From positions 259,429,462 to 259,493,461 of the forward strand of contig OY986435.1 in assembly GCA_963920525.1 (NCBI GenBank): 64,000 bases of DNA. The letters run 5' to 3'. This stretch comes from Dichetophora obliterata. Taxonomy: Eukaryota > Arthropoda > Insecta > Diptera > Sciomyzidae. Shown here one piece after another: positions 44,390 through 56,789 of the stretch (position 1 is its first letter; each line of letters begins with the position of its first letter). The position numbers and the translations under genes were made by a program. The notes under the pieces are model-generated. The model saw only the letters and a program-made list of their open reading frames with translations, was not told the DNA's origin and made no database searches.

Positions 44390-45040
44390 TAGGGACACTG
44401 CTTTCATAAGAAATTCTATAGATCAAACTGTGCTGCTTCTTAGCCTCATAAGGAATTTTTTCAAGAGGCATTCTTATAAACTACTTCGGGAAGACATTAA
44501 AATGGCATTTAAATTCAATTAAAGTAAAAAAATTATATATAATTATAATAATAATGAATTATAATTATTATAATAATGATTATAATAATGAATAATTTCC
44601 GTGGGATTTTTTTAACCCACAATTTAACCCAACAACTTACTATTTCCAACACCAAAATGCTTTGAAAATCGGGAACAAGGATATTTTACTTGAAATTTTT
44701 TTAAACCCCTAAGAAAACACAAACACTTCTCATTTCCAACACCCAAATCGCTAGAATATCGGGAAAAGAGATATTTCCCAGGGATTTTTTAACCCCCAAA
44801 CAACAAAAACTATTTCATTCCATGAAATGTCTTCTTAAAGTTCTCCTAAAAAACACCTACAAAAATCCTTTCATTGAAGGGCTCAAAAAAATCTTCCATT
44901 GAAGATTCTGGAGGCAATTCAAGATAAGACTAATGAAAGCATTCCTCCCAATGAAATGCATGAACGTGGAAGGGATGGAGTTCAAGACTTTCCCTTCCAC
45001 TTAAGCTTTTTTTGGCAGCACGTTTTTGCTGGGAAGTTCT
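44390..45040 (-). repeat. Dispersed repeat, copy without the hAT insertion
   Basis: This is the reverse-complement counterpart of 25337-25778 plus 26751-26880, with the same phrases in the same order. At the point matching the hAT insertion it has only AT-rich TAATTATAATAATAATG-like sequence (about 44540-44595). It ends near GGCAGCACGTTTTTGCTGGG. It is non-coding. Confidence 0.72.
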
Positions 45041-45249
45041 AAGCTAAGTCAGGCCACCTGGTATTTATCAGCCAAACAAGCGATTTACTTAGAGTGTGAT
45101 CGTAAAAAGAAGGAGGAGCCACTTTGGTATGTACACACCTCTAATAAAGTGTAAGGCTTGACCAAAAAATAAGATACACTTGTTTTAAGCGTCATATCAT
45201 TCTGATGAGCTTATTCACACATCTGTTAAATCATATGGGATGTAAAACA
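45041..45249. other. Intron DNA, no feature seen
   Basis: Short unassigned spacer. Confidence 0.4.
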
Positions 45250-45351
45250 GTGAGTTGGTCACAGCTGAATCACTCAAGACTACTGAAGAGGAAATGTAGA
45301 TATTTCCGAAACAGGCTGTCTAGTCTGCTGAGTGATTGACTTTATACAGAG

Positions 45352-47648
45352 CATGATTCAATTATTATAAGGTTATTCGTATTTTTGACGTTTTCTCAAA
45401 TTGGTATGCTTATTTGAAAATGAGAGCAGAAAAAATCATGAGAGCAATGTCATTAGAGCTAAAAATGCACACGGTTGCCCAAATATCATACTAATTGGTA
45501 CTATATTGACTACTATTAATTTTGTTCTAGTATTTTTATTGCTCCGATTTCTAAGTGCATTAATAACTTTTTAAATTATTTTTATTTACTAACTTCAATG
45601 AAAATTATGTTAATAAATATATAAGTAATATAAATACTAAAGTAATTATAATTTTGTTCGTTTATTTTAATAAACCCATTAAACCTAACTATGAAACCTA
45701 AACAAGAGCGTTTAGTGGCGCTTTCTAAATAAGTTAATTAACAAAGTTAACTGCGTAATTGTATTAAAAAGAAATTGTCATCACAGAATTATTAGGAACT
45801 TTACAGAAATTTTAGATCCATTTATGGTAAGTGCATTTACAATTTTTAAATTTTTAAGAAAGAAAAAAGAAACAAAAATTCGTCAAAACAAAAATGAAAC
45901 CACGGTCGCATAATACGTATGCGTACTGTATACATAATGTGACCAACCGTACTCCTTTTGGAAGTGTTTTACTTCTTTTTTTTTCTCGCTGTACTTCTTG
46001 TATGGAAGTACGCTAAAAGTACATCTTTTTACTTGTTGTACTTCTTTTTGACATCATTTTGACAATATTTTCATAATTATATTCAAAATACACCTCTCTT
46101 ACTACTGCAAAAAATTATTTAAAGTTTGTTTCTGTACTCGATTCAAGTAACATTACTTATTTTAAAGTAGTAGCCCAGTGTGACGACCGAAATGTTACCT
46201 TTTTTCATAAATTTTTTTCCGTTATGAAATTTGGATGCGATTTCATAAATAATATGCGATCGTTATGAAATTTGAACATGTTTTATTGATGTCGTAAAGT
46301 GTGCAAAAGTATTTTCTTTGACTTGATTGTACATTAATTTGCTTATAGTTATCTATATCAAAGAAGAGTACTCGAGAGAAGGTATGTTTTTTGGGGGAAG
46401 CACCCAGCCTAACGTATTTATCTGAAATAAAAAAATCAAAGGGAATATTGTTCGGCAGGCTTTATTGTAGTGCACTATCCTATATGTTTAAAAAAAAAAA
46501 CAAATAAAAAATGGCTAACTTGTGAAAAAAATTTGTAAATCTAACTTTTTTTAATTTGTTTAAAAAATTAACTTATTGAAAAAATGATTGTTTTAAAGTT
46601 CCGGAACTAGCTATGTATGCCTTAAATAGCAGGTACAATTTTTAGCCAAATCGGTCAAATAGTTTTTAGTTAGTGCTTTCCCGAAGTTTCGAAAACGTAG
46701 TTTCGAAAAAAATGTGTTTAAAGTTTTTACAGCACTTTAATATACGTTACGACACTGTCTCTTCTTTTGACTGTAACTTTAAAAATATTTTCAATTTAGG
46801 TCTAAAACTTTTAGAGTATATTTTTAAGATTCATTTTTATATTCTATTGCGAAAAATTAAAAAAAAAAATTGATTTTTTGAATTCGTCAAACTGGTGGAC
46901 TACTACGTTTATAAGCAATAAATTTTAAGCTGGATCTAATTTTGAATCTCTTATAAATTAAATTTTTTGTTTAATAGATTTATTCATGCATCTTTAAATA
47001 TCTTCATTACTTTTTTTATGTACTTCTATTTTGTAATTCTATATTTATTCTATGTATTTCTTTTTTGTGTCTTTTTAAAGTCTGTGCGTGTACTTCTTTT
47101 TGCTTTGAAAATGTTGGTCACATTATGTATACACCTTGTTTTTGTGCCGCAAGCTGCGTATGTTTAATCCCTTACAATTTTATTATTGCAAAGTACGCTG
47201 CTGTAAACTTACCGAACATACGCTGTTTACATCGACAACACGGCGTTCATTGAATACCACTAGTATTTCTTTATAATTTGTTTTTCGCCTTAACTTACTT
47301 TCTTCTAAATTACACTTTGTGAATAAATAAAATTCACTAAGTAGGTTTTGAGCAATGGCAATAATAACTCTTTATTTTAAATTTGCAAAGGAGCTTTCTA
47401 AATTCCTAGAATATACTTACAACATAGCATACACTTACGATGCAAAACCTACATAGTTTCTTTTTCTTATTAACTTGGCAAGATATCATTAAAAACTACT
47501 ACACTAGAAAACTACACAACGAAACACTGAAACATACTTTTTTTTGCAACAGCACAAAACACTGTTAGCAGATTGTCAACATATGTTTGTTTATAAAAAA
47601 TAAGCATACGTCAAAAAATACGAATAACCTTATAATAATTGAATCATG
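45352..47648. mobile_element. P-element-type transposon, non-coding, 2297 bp, 8-bp duplication
   Basis: The left end CATGATTCAATTATTATAAG GTTATTCGTATTTTTGACG and the right end are inverted over about 38 bp with one indel. The flanks are identical 8-mers ATACAGAG (45344-45351 and 47649-47656). The CATGAT....ATAAGG start and 8-bp duplication fit the P superfamily (the Drosophila P element starts CATGATGAAATAACATAAGG). No P transposase motif was found, so it is non-autonomous. It contains a second element at 45933-47127. Confidence 0.82.
45933..47127. mobile_element. Element nested in the P-type element, CATAATGTGACCAAC ends, TA flanks
   Basis: The left CATAATGTGACCAAC and right GTTGGTCACATTATG are perfect 15-bp inverted ends. 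TA flanks both (45931-45932, 47128-47129). The word GTACTTCTTTTT recurs inside near both ends. The ORFs inside (46673-46873, 46967-47167) are short and AT-driven, not recognised. It is probably a Tc1/mariner-type non-autonomous element. Confidence 0.65.
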
Positions 47649-47902
47649 ATACAGAGTTATTTTTTTTTTTGTTGCTCTCTTTGATAAATTACTTGACTTA
47701 AAAGTTCTAAATTATAACTTTGCCCAATCTCACGGTGCTTGTATTTTTTTTTAAACATTTTAATCCAAGCCCGTTCTTAATTTAAAACGAAAGCTGTATT
47801 AAAACCTTATTTAATATTTTCCAAGTACTTGATTTAAAACCAAAACTGGTGTGGACTTATATGTAGTACAGAAAAGTTTCAATTTAAGTACAAGAAGTTT
47901 TC

Positions 47903-48298
47903 GTTGTTACGTCTTCTTTTATTTTGGGTGACGAAAAGTAATATTTACAGACTATTTTTATTAAAATATGTTATGTAGCTAACAATGAGGTAAATCGAAA
48001 ATATGGTATCGTTTCAGTTGATAAACTATTATCGAAGAGCCGATGTGATAGGCGATGGAAAAATTATGATTGTTATCCTTATTGCCAAAAGGGCTTTTTT
48101 GTTGTTACGTCTTCTTGCATTTTGGGTGAAGAAAAGTAATATTTACAAATTATTTTTATTAAAATATGTTATGTAGGTAACAATGTGGTTAATCGAATAT
48201 ATGGTATAGTTTCAGTTGATAATCTATTATATAAGAGCCGATGTGATAGCCGATGGGAAAATTATGATTGTTATCCTTATTGCCAAAACTGCTTTCTA
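47903..48298. repeat. 198-bp tandem duplication
   Basis: GTTGTTACGTCTTC starts at 47903 and 48101. Both copies run through TTTATTAAAATATGTTATGT, GAGCCGATGTGATAG and TGTTATCCTTATTGCCAAAA. Copies differ by scattered point changes, so it is older than the 244-bp array. Confidence 0.9.
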
Positions 48299-48299
48299 T

Positions 48300-49540
48300 T
48301 GTCGTTAATACCATTAAATGATCTAGAAGTAATATACTCGGCTTAGAATAATCTGGGTTTCATATCCCAAATAGTTTTGGGACAAGTTTCTTGGTGTGAA
48401 TTTCTGACTTCAATACAAAAATCAGTTTTTGTTTTACTCTGGCCCAATTGTCAGTAAAAAGGACGATAGACCAGCACTAAAGCCTAGATCTTCCGATTTT
48501 TCACAATGAAATAAATTTTTGAGCAAAACTTCAGGATAATCATTTCATCTTCTATCGTCTTTTTCGTTTTAGAAAAAAAAGATTCCTTAAAGAGTTGTTC
48601 ATTTTTACACCATTTTGCGGTATGAAAAACAAAGAATAGTAATATGGGAATTAGGATTTCTATCGATAATGCCCTAATTAGATAAGCATGCAGTCTGGTG
48701 CTCCTGCCTAATTATCAAGATTTATTTCGGGTATTTGTTTTTATGAGAAAATAAAAAAAAGACATTTAAATTATTTTATATGCTCTTGTTGACATATTTA
48801 AATGTGCAAAAATTATTTTATATTATTTTTTGTTTTACGATATTTTTGAATTTTTTTCCGTCTTCAGTGGACACCTAAAAAAAGGTGTTTTGCTTGCCTG
48901 GGTGATAATGCAGCTTGAAATCATTTAAAACAAAAAATTTAAATAAATTACTGTTCTGTAGACCCTTCACCTATCAAATAGTAGATTAAAACATTTTTAT
49001 TAAAAAACTAGGAACCCTCCGCGGCTTTGCGCGCGATACGGAAACAATTATTTTTTTTTTTGTAACAGTGAGTAACGCAAATAATAGCTTTAATTGTTTT
49101 TGACAAATTTCAGATATTACTGCAATTCCATTCTCATTCAAACAATAGTGAAATGAAGCTGTAAGAACAAAAACTTTAAAAAAACATGACACGACGGAAA
49201 TGTCAAAAGAATAGCCCACCCTAGACAATATATTTGTGTCGATAAGGAATAATGGCTAAGTCGACTTAAGACAGAACTGAGTTGTTAATGTAGCTGTGCT
49301 CCACTCATAAATAACTATAAGCAAACACAATCTGGAGCTTCTAGCATGACCTTAGCCAAAGTTATGACAAAAAAACAAAAAACCTTTTATAGGTTTCATA
49401 TGGCATTAAACTAACTTTTTAATAAAAAACTTGAAACCTTAGCGCGCTTGATTGCCTTGTAAATGTTTGCATTGGATACTTTTTCGGTATTCATCTAGGT
49501 CCTAGGATTCTAACTATTAATTCTTAAGATAACCCACGAT
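48300..49540. other. Intron DNA, no gene seen
   Basis: The frame 48986-49228 (minus) has no family motif. Otherwise AT-rich unassigned sequence. Confidence 0.55.
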
Positions 49541-49544
49541 TAAT

Positions 49545-50640
49545 AATATTGTGAGAATTTGTGAAGAAGATTTTAATGAACTTGAATTGGTTAAGGCAGG
49601 ACCATAGCACTGGCCTGTTATTAATAAAGAGAACAATGAATATCAAAAATTAAATGTTAATCGAACTCACACCTAAGTAACTCGTGGCGCATAAATCCTT
49701 GGGTTAACAACGATCGAAAAAAAGTTTAACGTCTAGAAAATGTTCGCGTTGACTCGGATTCAAAAACTTTTTACATTTTTAAAGTACATATAAAACTAAA
49801 ATATTCTTTTTTTTTGTCATATATCTTTCATCGTATCTGTATTTCAATAGATTTTTTTATTATATCAAAAATTAAGCTTGGTTAAGCTTTACATTTATTT
49901 CTATGAATAAATGACTTTTGAATAATCACAGGAGATACCTGTTCTGTATTAGCTTGGTCTTGCTAATAATAAAAAAAATTAAAAGAAGGTAAAATAAGTA
50001 ATATTTTAGTTGTATTGTAGGAATTTGTGATGATTTTAATAAACTTGAATTGGCTAAGGAAAGATCATAACTCTGGCCGTTAATTAATGCAGAATACAAC
50101 GAATATCACAACATGAATGTAGATTCAACTCAAACCTAAGTTACTTGTAGCATTTAAGTCCTTCGGTTCACAAAGATTGGAAATAAATTTGATACCAAAT
50201 GATCACGTAGACTCGAATTAAAAACCTTTTTATGTTTCCAGTATATGTGACCTTCTCCGAGAAAAGGGACCTAGTGTGTGAAAATGAAGTTTTGAGAAAA
50301 ACGCATTTAAAGTTTCATAACGCATTTTTATCGATTTTCCCAAGTTCGTTTTGTACGTTTTTATGGGGTAAATAATTTTTATCAGAAATCTAACTCATTT
50401 CATCTTATTCTACACCCTTTTAGGTACCAGAATCCACTCTTAAGTCCAAACCCATTTTTGACACACTAGGTCCCTTTTCTCGGAGAAGGTCACATATGGA
50501 AAAAAAATAAAAACATATAATACTAAAGTACTTGTCATGATTTCTTTTTTTTTGCCAAAATGTCTTTCATCGTATCTGCATTGCACTAGTTATTCTTTTT
50601 TCTTTAAAATATAAAGCTTGGTAAGGGTTTTCCTTTCTTT
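49545..50640. repeat. Diverged direct duplication, about 480-bp unit
   Basis: 49545-49925 and 50015-50640 share, in order, GAATTTGTGA, AACTTGAATTGG, CATTTAAGTCCTT-like words, CTTTCATCGTATCTG and AAGCTTGGT. The second copy has gained the MITE at 50247-50494. Confidence 0.6.
50247..50494. mobile_element. MITE GTGACCTTCTCCGAG, copy 2, complete (248 bp)
   Basis: It starts GTGACCTTCTCCGAGAAAAG and ends CTTTTCTCGGAGAAGGTCAC, flanked by ATAT. Each terminal repeat is about 30 bp and itself contains the palindromic TTCTCCGAGAA. It is non-coding. It provides the uninterrupted reference for copy 1 at 39669. Confidence 0.88.
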
Positions 50641-50673
50641 GAGTAAATCTTCTGAAAACATAGATATTAGTCA

Positions 50674-50765
50674 TAGAGTCGGCTTAAAATTTGAGGGTGC
50701 CGTTTTTGAATCATTGCGCAAACATTTAATAATGTGCACACACACACACAACACAAAATCGGGTA
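50674..50765 (+). repeat. SINE tail fragment with a CA microsatellite
   Basis: AGAGTCGGCTTAAAATT and AAACATTTAATAATGTGCAC match the body of the SINE at about 34170-34235. A CA run follows. The head is absent. Confidence 0.5.
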
Positions 50766-51354
50766 CTTCAAGATAAATTCCATATATTTTTGCTTATAAC
50801 TTGATTAAATTAACAACGATTTTTTTAAGTTATTAAATTTAGTTTAATGCAAATTGACCCACTTTTGCGTTATGTAAAAAAGAGAATGTATAGATTCAAT
50901 ATTCAAATTAGTTAAAAATATTTTTAAATTTTAATACGAAATTAGTATGGATACTTAAATTTTGTAGTGACAATACATAAAGAGAATACGATAAGATTGC
51001 CAAAATAGGTTCCTATTGCCATTTTGGTATTAGTATTAGTATATATACTGAGGTTGGGCTTATTAAATATTTGTACAAACAATCATAAAGTTAAAGCAAC
51101 ACTCAGTTTATGCTTCAACAAACATAGTTTTGAACATATCTAAATACTAACAAATTGTATTTTCAAAGAATTGCATTCAAACAATATGAAATCATTAAAC
51201 CACTCTAATGAATTGCAAAGACTCTATTTAAAATATTTTTAACTCTCAATAAGTCTTAAAGTTGTATTTGCCAAACAAAATATTAAAATGAAAATGTGTC
51301 ACTCAATATTTTGCACAATAATTGCTTTATTTTGTGGTTTTTTTGAGTTAATGC
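50766..51354. other. Intron DNA, no gene seen
   Basis: AT-rich unassigned sequence. Confidence 0.5.
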
Positions 51355-51835
51355 AATAAATAAATAAAAAGTAAAAAATTTTTTTTAAAAAAAATGCTTT
51401 TATTTGTCATGTATGTTATAGTAGGTATATTTTAGGTGCAGAAGAACCCCTCTCTTGGTTATTCATCATCATAATATAAGCGTACGTAAATTGGTAAGTT
51501 CTAAGGACTTATATAAATTTAGAATTTTTCAAATACATTTCTACTTAAAAGCTTAAGGCACTGATATTGTGTAGTAAACCTGTATAATGGATCGCAGTTT
51601 AAATACATGTAAGCTTACTAAAAGATTCAATGCCACTGATAATGTGTAGTAAGTCCTTAGATCATACCAATTTACGTACGCTTATGTTATGATGATGAGT
51701 AACCAAGAGAGGGATTCTTCTGCACCTAGAACATACCTACTATATACATATATGACAAACGTTCACGTCTTTTTTAAATAAAAGCTTATTTTTTAAAAAT
51801 TTTTTTTTACTTTTTATTTATTTTCTACTTTTTAG
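51355..51835. mobile_element. Foldback/MITE with arms of about 200 bp
   Basis: TATAGTAGGTATATTTTAGG, CAGAAGAACCCCTCTCTTGG and TAAGCGTACGTAAATTGG (51420-51500) are mirrored at 51665-51745. The outer A/T-rich parts (AAATAAATAAAAAGTAAAAA, GCTTTTATTT) are mirrored too, out to about 51830. Mismatches are few. No coding sequence. TA is likely duplicated at the inner edge, but the true end is unclear. Confidence 0.75.
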
Positions 51836-51879
51836 TCTTAAAGATTTATTATTAACATCTTTTATTTTCAAAACTTATG

Positions 51880-53750
51880 GAAATATAGCATTTTATTGAT
51901 TTTTTGGCGGTAAAAATGGGTGTAGCTTATAATTGTATTATAAAATTGCATTGTCGCCGGACTTACATGTGTATGTTAAATTTCAGCTTAATCAGAAACC
52001 AACAAGTTTGCAAAATTGCAAAAAATGGTTTGCAAATTTTGACGGACATACATACATACTAGGGCGGGTCGATTTGTAGGGAGTGAAAAAATTCACCAAT
52101 TTCCCTATGATTTCCGTATTCTATGGGTTATTCCATGAAAATGAACCATACCTCTATCGTTAAAATCGAGTCCCCTACTTTTTGTTGGTATAAAGTTCAA
52201 AAGTTACGGGCATTTTTGTCCAAATTTTGGACCATTTTTCCATTTTTTTCATGATTTTGTGCAAGAATATTACTTTCATGGCCATTTTTTGTCTCAATCC
52301 ATTATTTAATTCAATTTACAATTCAAAACGAAGAGTTTAAGCCCAAATTTATCGAATTCAGTTGATTAATTCATGCGATATTGCTAAAACAAAATAACAC
52401 ATAAAACCAACTTTTTGATTTTTTTCCCCATTTTATTTTTTTTTTCTACAAAAATTCAAATTAAGAGATAATAAAGTATCTATCAACCTATTATCAAAAA
52501 AAAATATTCAATTTGAGTGTAGTAAAAGACAAAATGTGAAAAAAACATGTGAAAAAAAAGAACATTATTTTTTATAATGCCAATAATATGCCAATAATTA
52601 ATGCCATAAATATGCCAATAATGTAAAGCGCAAATCAGTCCAGTCGAAACGTAAAGTTCGTAAGCTTCGTAAGTCAAAAAAATTGAGCCAAAAAAATGGC
52701 CATGAAAGTAATATTCTTTATATTTTATAATGCCAATAATATGCCAATAATTAATGCCATAAATATGCCAATAATGTAAAGCGCAAATCAGTCCAGTCGA
52801 AACGTAAAGTTCGTAAGCTTCGTAAGTCAAAAAAATTGAGCCTAAAAAATGGCCATGAAAGTAATATTCTTGGACAAAATCATGAAAAAAATGGAAAAAT
52901 GCTCCAAAATTTGGACAAAAATGCCCGTAACTTTTGAACCGTTGGACCAATGTTGGAGATTTTTTTTGTAAATTGATCAAAATGATCAATTGATCAAATT
53001 CCAATTGATCCAACGCGCCTACTGGCGATTAAACCCGATCGATAGTTTTTGAGTTATGGATGTGAACGTGTAGGTAATATTTCATACGAACGTCAATTTG
53101 GGAAAAAATCTACCAACAAAAAGTAGGGGACTCGATTTTAACGATAGAGGTATGGTTCCTTTGGCAAATTTTCATGGAATAACCCATAGAATACGGAAAT
53201 CATAGGGAAATTTTCGAAAAATAAATCGACCCGCCCTAATACATACATACAAACATACATATATACGAACGAAGCAAGTTATAATCATCTTATAATCAGT
53301 CCCGTAGTTTTGAAGATATAGGATTTTTATGGATTTTTGGGCGGTAAAAGGGGGTGTAGCACCATTTTTTTCCTGAACCATCTTCTACTTGAAGCATATT
53401 AACTGCCAAAATTTTAGCTGAATCAGCCCCGTAGTTTTGGAGATATAGCATTTTTATTAATTTGTGGGCTGTAAAAGGGGGTGTGGCCAAATGTTGTTCA
53501 TAAGACCCATGCTTTATTTGATGAAACTTTTCTGTTTAAATTTCGTTTGAATATGTTTGAATCGGCCCAGTAGTTTTAGAGATACAGCATTTTTATTGAC
53601 TTGTGGGCAAAAAATTTTATCATAATATTGCATTGTCACCGGACTTATATATGTATGCTAAATTTCAGCTTAATCGGATACCAACAAGTTGTAGAAAAAT
53701 GGCTTGCAAGTTTTGAGGACATACATACATACGAACGAAGCAAGTTAAAT
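51880..53750. repeat. Repeat family with GGCGGTAAAAGGGGGTGTAG units and CATACATACATAC ends
   Basis: Units near 51890, 53300, 53425 and 53565 share GATATAGCATTTTTATTGAT, GGCGGTAAAAGGGGGTGTAG and GCATTGTC.CCGGACTTA. The phrase GACATACATACATAC with GAACGAAGCAAGTT occurs at about 52045, 53240-53275 and 53715-53745. The foldback at 52062-53236 is inserted in it. The family is unassigned. Confidence 0.6.
52062..53236. mobile_element. Long-palindrome foldback element, copy 2 (1175 bp)
   Basis: It has the same GGGCGGGTCGATTT / AAATCGACCCGCCC ends as copy 1, flanked by TA (52060-52061, 53237-53238). Compared with copy 1 it lacks part of the left arm and has gained a 153-bp tandem duplication near its centre (52574 and 52727, marker ATAATGCCAATAATATGCC). 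The open frame across this duplication (52483-53013 minus) is a by-product of the repeat. Confidence 0.82.
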
Positions 53751-53754
53751 AAAA

Positions 53755-56212
53755 GCTTATAAAAACTACACACGTTGTTCTCTTTTCATCCCAGCTGTTA
53801 TAGTTACAAAAAAACACGCAACAACAACGAAACCAAAGCTGCAAGCAGTTACGGCATTAAAGTCAATCAACAGACGAACTGCTTGCAAGAAAATGATTTA
53901 ATTTTTTTTTTAAATGTACATTTAACGACAAAAGCATAGATCGTAGATGCATGTCACCTTAGGTTTTCTTGTTTGAATTGGGAAGATCTTTCATATGTTC
54001 ATAAGTCATTTTCATATATATTTTACTGTTCAGGCAGGAAATGGGAAAATGTGACGAATTTTACTAAAAACTGAAATGCAAGCCAGTTTCTCAGTCAATA
54101 CCTTGTTCGCTATTATACATATATATCCAAATTTTGAATATACATGAACCATCTATGATCAATTCTGATTCGATTAGTGAAAATTTCTCATAAATCCATA
54201 CGGTGGTTCTTTAGTTTACCGACAGCCACAAACATGCTAACTTTTTAAAAGTTTCACTTTTATATAATTGTATAGATAAAAAATGGCGGACTTCTAAGCC
54301 AAAATTTTAAAAAATCGCGACCTTTTTTTTAAATCGGGTTGAAAATAAAAAAAAAAATATTAAAAATAACAATTATACTATTTCTGTCCAATCAGCTCGA
54401 TAGAATTTGTTTAAACAACCGGACCAATCAAAAACATTGTTTCAAGAAAAACGCTTTTAAAATTTTAACATGCGGCAAGTAATTATGAGGCGCTCTCATA
54501 ATGAAGACATTGTTCATCGCTTTATAATAAACACATCAGTTATGATTCATCTGTCAACGACACAACGGCTCGTGCTCAATTGTACAGAAATACACAATTA
54601 CATTTATTTTCAAAATCAATCGCAATATTTATATTTTACTATTGAGTAGCTTTAAATTCCATTGAATATTTTAATCAACTAGTTCCAGCAAAATATTTGA
54701 TATCATATTTTCAAGCTTCATCGTCTTAAAAATTCCATTAGTTAAATATTAAAAGCAATTTGATTCATCCAGTATCAACGACCGATGAAAACTATTTATT
54801 TCGTTAAGCCGGCAACCGGCCCTAGATTTACAAAGTTCTTCCATACAGTTAAAACATTTTATTAATCCGTACTTAATATTCAATATAAACTGGATTTAGT
54901 TTTCCGTTCTTCAACTTAAATCGTTGTCGATTTAGGATGTTCTTAGATTGCTTTTGAAAACTTTATATTTCCAAACTTTAACAGTTTTTCGTGCATCATT
55001 TCTTGAGAAGCAGGAAATTAATTTCCGCCCAAAATCTACAGTCGCGAACTAATCAATTTTATTTGTATTTCACTGAGCCAGCAGCAATTTACACTCATCG
55101 ACATAAAGTTGAATTCTTAATTGAAAATGTTTTAATGACTTGATTCAAAAATAAAACGAAATAATTGACAGGTTGTAGCAAGTTTTCCATTTAATTTAAG
55201 TAAATCCTCCAAATGCGCCACACAATCAAGAAGCTTGACTCGAAAATAACTAGAGTACCCCAAAAATTCAACAACGACTACAACAACGACAACAACGACA
55301 AACATGCAAGTCACTAATGACGTCAACATCATACATCGATAGAAATTAACATACATGAAAACATATATGCTCTAAACATATGTTACAATGACGCCATGCC
55401 GATCAATTAGGCATCCTTAATTATTACAGTCATACGAGCGAAATCCTTACGCAATACACCGTTTTAAGCACTTGTCAATAGAGACAACATGACTTGGCGT
55501 CTAGATACTTAGAATCAAAGTCTACTTATAAGGTCCAATTTTCTTTTATTTAAATCAATAACTGAGCCGTTTATTTTGAATGTAGGGCAAGTCCATTTTT
55601 TTTATTGCGAGATATTTAAAGGCTTGCATTTACATAAATTTACAAATACTGGTAAGCACTAGTACACATATTTTTTGTATTTTGTGGTGTTAGTTAATCC
55701 AAGTTTATTATCTAATGGTTTTTATAGCGCTGGCTATAAAAAACAAAGGTTTTATTGTACTTAAATGCACTTACCTCACTTTTAAAATTAATGAATTATC
55801 GTAATCGTTGATTAAAAGTTCCGGGAAAATAAAAAATTACGGAATGACCACATCCGATTTGGATTAAATTTTGTATGGGGTATCATTGACGGAAATAAAA
55901 AACTAAAATTGCAGAAAAAAAATTAGACGCGATTTTTGGCGGAGTTACAGAGTGCACAAAATTTACAAAAATCGACAAAAACGTCGATAAATTGATTATA
56001 ACGAAAATTCATATCTCAAACACTTAGCCGAAAGTTAAGTTCGAACTACCGTTAAAAAGGCAATTTAACGGGATTTAATCTAAAAATAATTTTTGGATAT
56101 TTTGATGTATGGGGATTCTATCTGTTGTAAAATAAATGATTTCGGATAATTTTTTATTGTGGCTGAAGAAGATTGTTAGGACGATGAGTGTGAATCACTG
56201 GAGCAAAGACTA
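53755..56212. other. Longest stretch of apparently unique intron DNA, no gene seen
   Basis: There is a short CAACAACGAC-type run at 55268-55300. No inverted ends, coding motif or repeat partner in the window was noticed. Confidence 0.5.
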
Positions 56213-56784
56213 AGGGTGATACAATATGAGGTCTCTTTTTCAACTGGGTTGTTTTGACAGCTGTTATGTGTGAAATGGCTTGGCTATGACGCTTGTGTTC
56301 ACTATTCAATACGACTCAATCATGAAAATACTTACTCCTGAACAACGTTTATTAATTGTGGAAACTTAATACCAAAATCAGTCATCAGTTAGAGAATGTT
56401 ATAGAGTTCTTCAACATCAGTTTGGTCGATATGAGCGTCTAAACCATCAAACCATCATCAAATTTCGAACCAATTTTACACTATTGGACATTCATCATTC
56501 AACCAGAGTGCATAGAGCCGTAACTTTGAGAATAATGCTGCAGTAGCAGAGGGTGTTCGTGAAAACCGTGAACAATCGATTCTTCGCCGATCTCGAAATT
56601 TGTCAAAATTTGAAAATCCACAGAATGGACCATTTTACCAGTCGTGGGCAACATTTGAACGAAATAATTTTTAAACGTTGCAAGAACCGAGCTATGATTC
56701 CAATTAAAGATTTGCATCAATACATTGATTTTACTGGTTTTTTTTTTGGAATACAAAGTAAGAAGCTCTTATTGAATCACCCTT
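56213..56784 (+). mobile_element. Tc1/mariner-superfamily element, internally deleted (572 bp)
   Basis: The left end AGGGTGATACAATATGAG and the right end (reverse complement AAGGGTGATTCAATAAGAG) are flanked by TA. Inside, from 56322, the frame reads MKILTPEQRLLIVET, then YQNQSSVRECYRVLQHQFG and, after stops, AAVAEGVRENREQSILRRSR. This resembles the N-terminal helix-turn-helix region of insect Tc3/rosa-like transposases. The catalytic domain is absent and the frame is broken. Confidence 0.65.
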
Positions 56785-56789
56785 TATTT

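Larger units (their letters stand above)
45250..47715 (+). repeat. Dispersed repeat, copy split by the P-type element
   Basis: 45250-45351 and 47649-47715 together match the uninterrupted copy at 3842-3995: AATCACTCAAGACTACTGAA, GTGATTGACTTTATACAGAG, then GAGTT and TACTTGA. The interruption duplicates ATACAGAG. Confidence 0.75.

Noticed and set aside
52483..53013. 176-codon ORF with a 51-residue internal repeat
   Set aside because: It lies wholly in the palindromic non-coding element; the repeat equals the 153-bp DNA duplication and copy 1 of the element has no matching ORF.
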